The notes under the pieces are model-generated. The model was not told the origin of the DNA, searched no databases, and saw only the letters and a list, made by a program, of their open reading frames with translations. A program made the position numbers and the translations under genes. Shown here one piece after another: positions 5,167-5,479 of a stretch of 5,479 nt of DNA (its first letter is position 1; every line of letters begins with the position of its first letter). The DNA comes from Faecalibacterium sp. UBA1360 (GTDB lineage Bacteria; Bacillota; Clostridia; Oscillospirales; Ruminococcaceae), in assembly GCA_002306375.1 (NCBI GenBank), contig DBRU01000020.1, positions 1 through 5,479 on the forward strand, given 5' to 3'.

Positions 5167-5479
5167 AACCCCTGCGCCTGACCCTGTGCGCCTTCGGCCC
5201 CTATGCGGGGCGGTGCGAGCTGGACTTTTCGGCCTTCGGGCCCAGCGGCCTGTTCCTGGTCAGCGGCGACACCGGCGCGGGCAAGACCGCCCTGTTCGAC
5301 GCCATCACCTTCGCCTTGTACGGCGAGGCCACCGGGGCCTACCGCTCCCCCGATATGCTGCGCAGCGACTTTGCCGACCCCCGGGACGAGACCTTTGTAC
5401 AGCTGGTCTTTTCCCACCGGGGCCGGCGGTACACCGTGACCCGCGCCCCCGAGCAGACCCGCAAAAAGCAGCGGGGGGA
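5163..5479 (+). CDS. sbcC: Exonuclease SbcCD, ATPase subunit SbcC (5' part, runs off the window)
   Basis: Only the first 105 residues and two bases are present, out of roughly a thousand expected for this Rad50-like SMC-type ATPase. The N-terminus MKPLRLTLCAFGPYAG matches the family opening (strand, then AFGPYAG). Walker A is GDTGAGKT (35-42, Lys41), followed by ALFDAITFALYGEATG (43-58), the standard continuation. RRYTVTRAPEQTRKKQRG (88-105) matches the segment after the first ATPase strands. The GTG start overlaps the sbcD stop (GTGA). The coiled-coil arms, zinc hook and Walker B lie beyond the window. With SbcD it forms the ATP-dependent nuclease. An ATG-only gene finder would miss this gene because it starts with GTG and has no stop in the window. 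Confidence 0.95.
   Translation, partial: MKPLRLTLCAFGPYAGRCELDFSAFGPSGLFLVSGDTGAGKTALFDAITFALYGEATGAYRSPDMLRSDFADPRDETFVQLVFSHRGRRYTVTRAPEQTRKKQRG

Noticed and set aside
1..5479. CRISPR arrays, tRNA/rRNA genes, transposases, phage genes or toxin-antitoxin pairs
   Set aside because: I looked for regularly spaced repeats, tRNA cloverleaf signatures such as GGTTCRANNC, and mobile-element motifs on both strands and found none that hold up.

Overview
The window is G+C-rich (about two thirds G+C by eye), densely packed bacterial chromosome. Codons end overwhelmingly in G or C, Shine-Dalgarno sites are strong AAGGAGG-type, and genes overlap by ATGA or GTGA. Together with Clostridia-type protein families (YcxB-like, NusG domain II, SbcCD, RNase Z) and an intergenic palindromic repeat resembling those of the Faecalibacterium/Gemmiger/Subdoligranulum group, this suggests a high-GC gut member of the Oscillospiraceae/Ruminococcaceae. 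The taxon is an inference from style and remembered families, not from a database search.

Layout. Positions 1-280 hold no gene I can support. They contain a run of inverted repeats, including a two-hairpin element at 201-241. Next is a minus-strand unit: a PLP-dependent class I/II aminotransferase (853-2028), followed 26 nt downstream by a small two-helix membrane protein of YcxB-like type (281-826). A 149-bp divergent intergenic region (2029-2177) carries back-to-back promoters and a GC palindrome. Rightward from there runs a compact plus-strand series: ribonuclease Z (rnz, 2178-3104), a membrane-anchored NusG domain II protein (3101-3460), a 39-bp AT-rich gap, a GNAT acetyltransferase (3500-4000), sbcD (3997-5166) and the first 105 codons of sbcC (5163 to the window end).

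How the genes relate. The minus-strand pair looks like one transcript. On the plus strand, rnz and the NusG-II gene overlap by 4 nt, as do GNAT/sbcD and sbcD/sbcC, so translational coupling is likely within each group. SbcC and SbcD form the ATP-dependent Mre11-Rad50-type nuclease that processes DNA hairpins and ends. RNase Z matures tRNA 3' ends. The GNAT and NusG-II proteins have no evident biochemical link to either function. Whether all five plus-strand genes form one operon depends on whether the AT-rich gap at 3461-3499 contains a promoter; I see no convincing one.

I found no mobile element, CRISPR array, RNA gene or clear novel system. The region is mostly housekeeping. The points worth a second look are the repeat cluster, the divergent promoter palindrome, the orphan NusG-II protein, and substituted motif residues in the GNAT protein, RNase Z and the aminotransferase.
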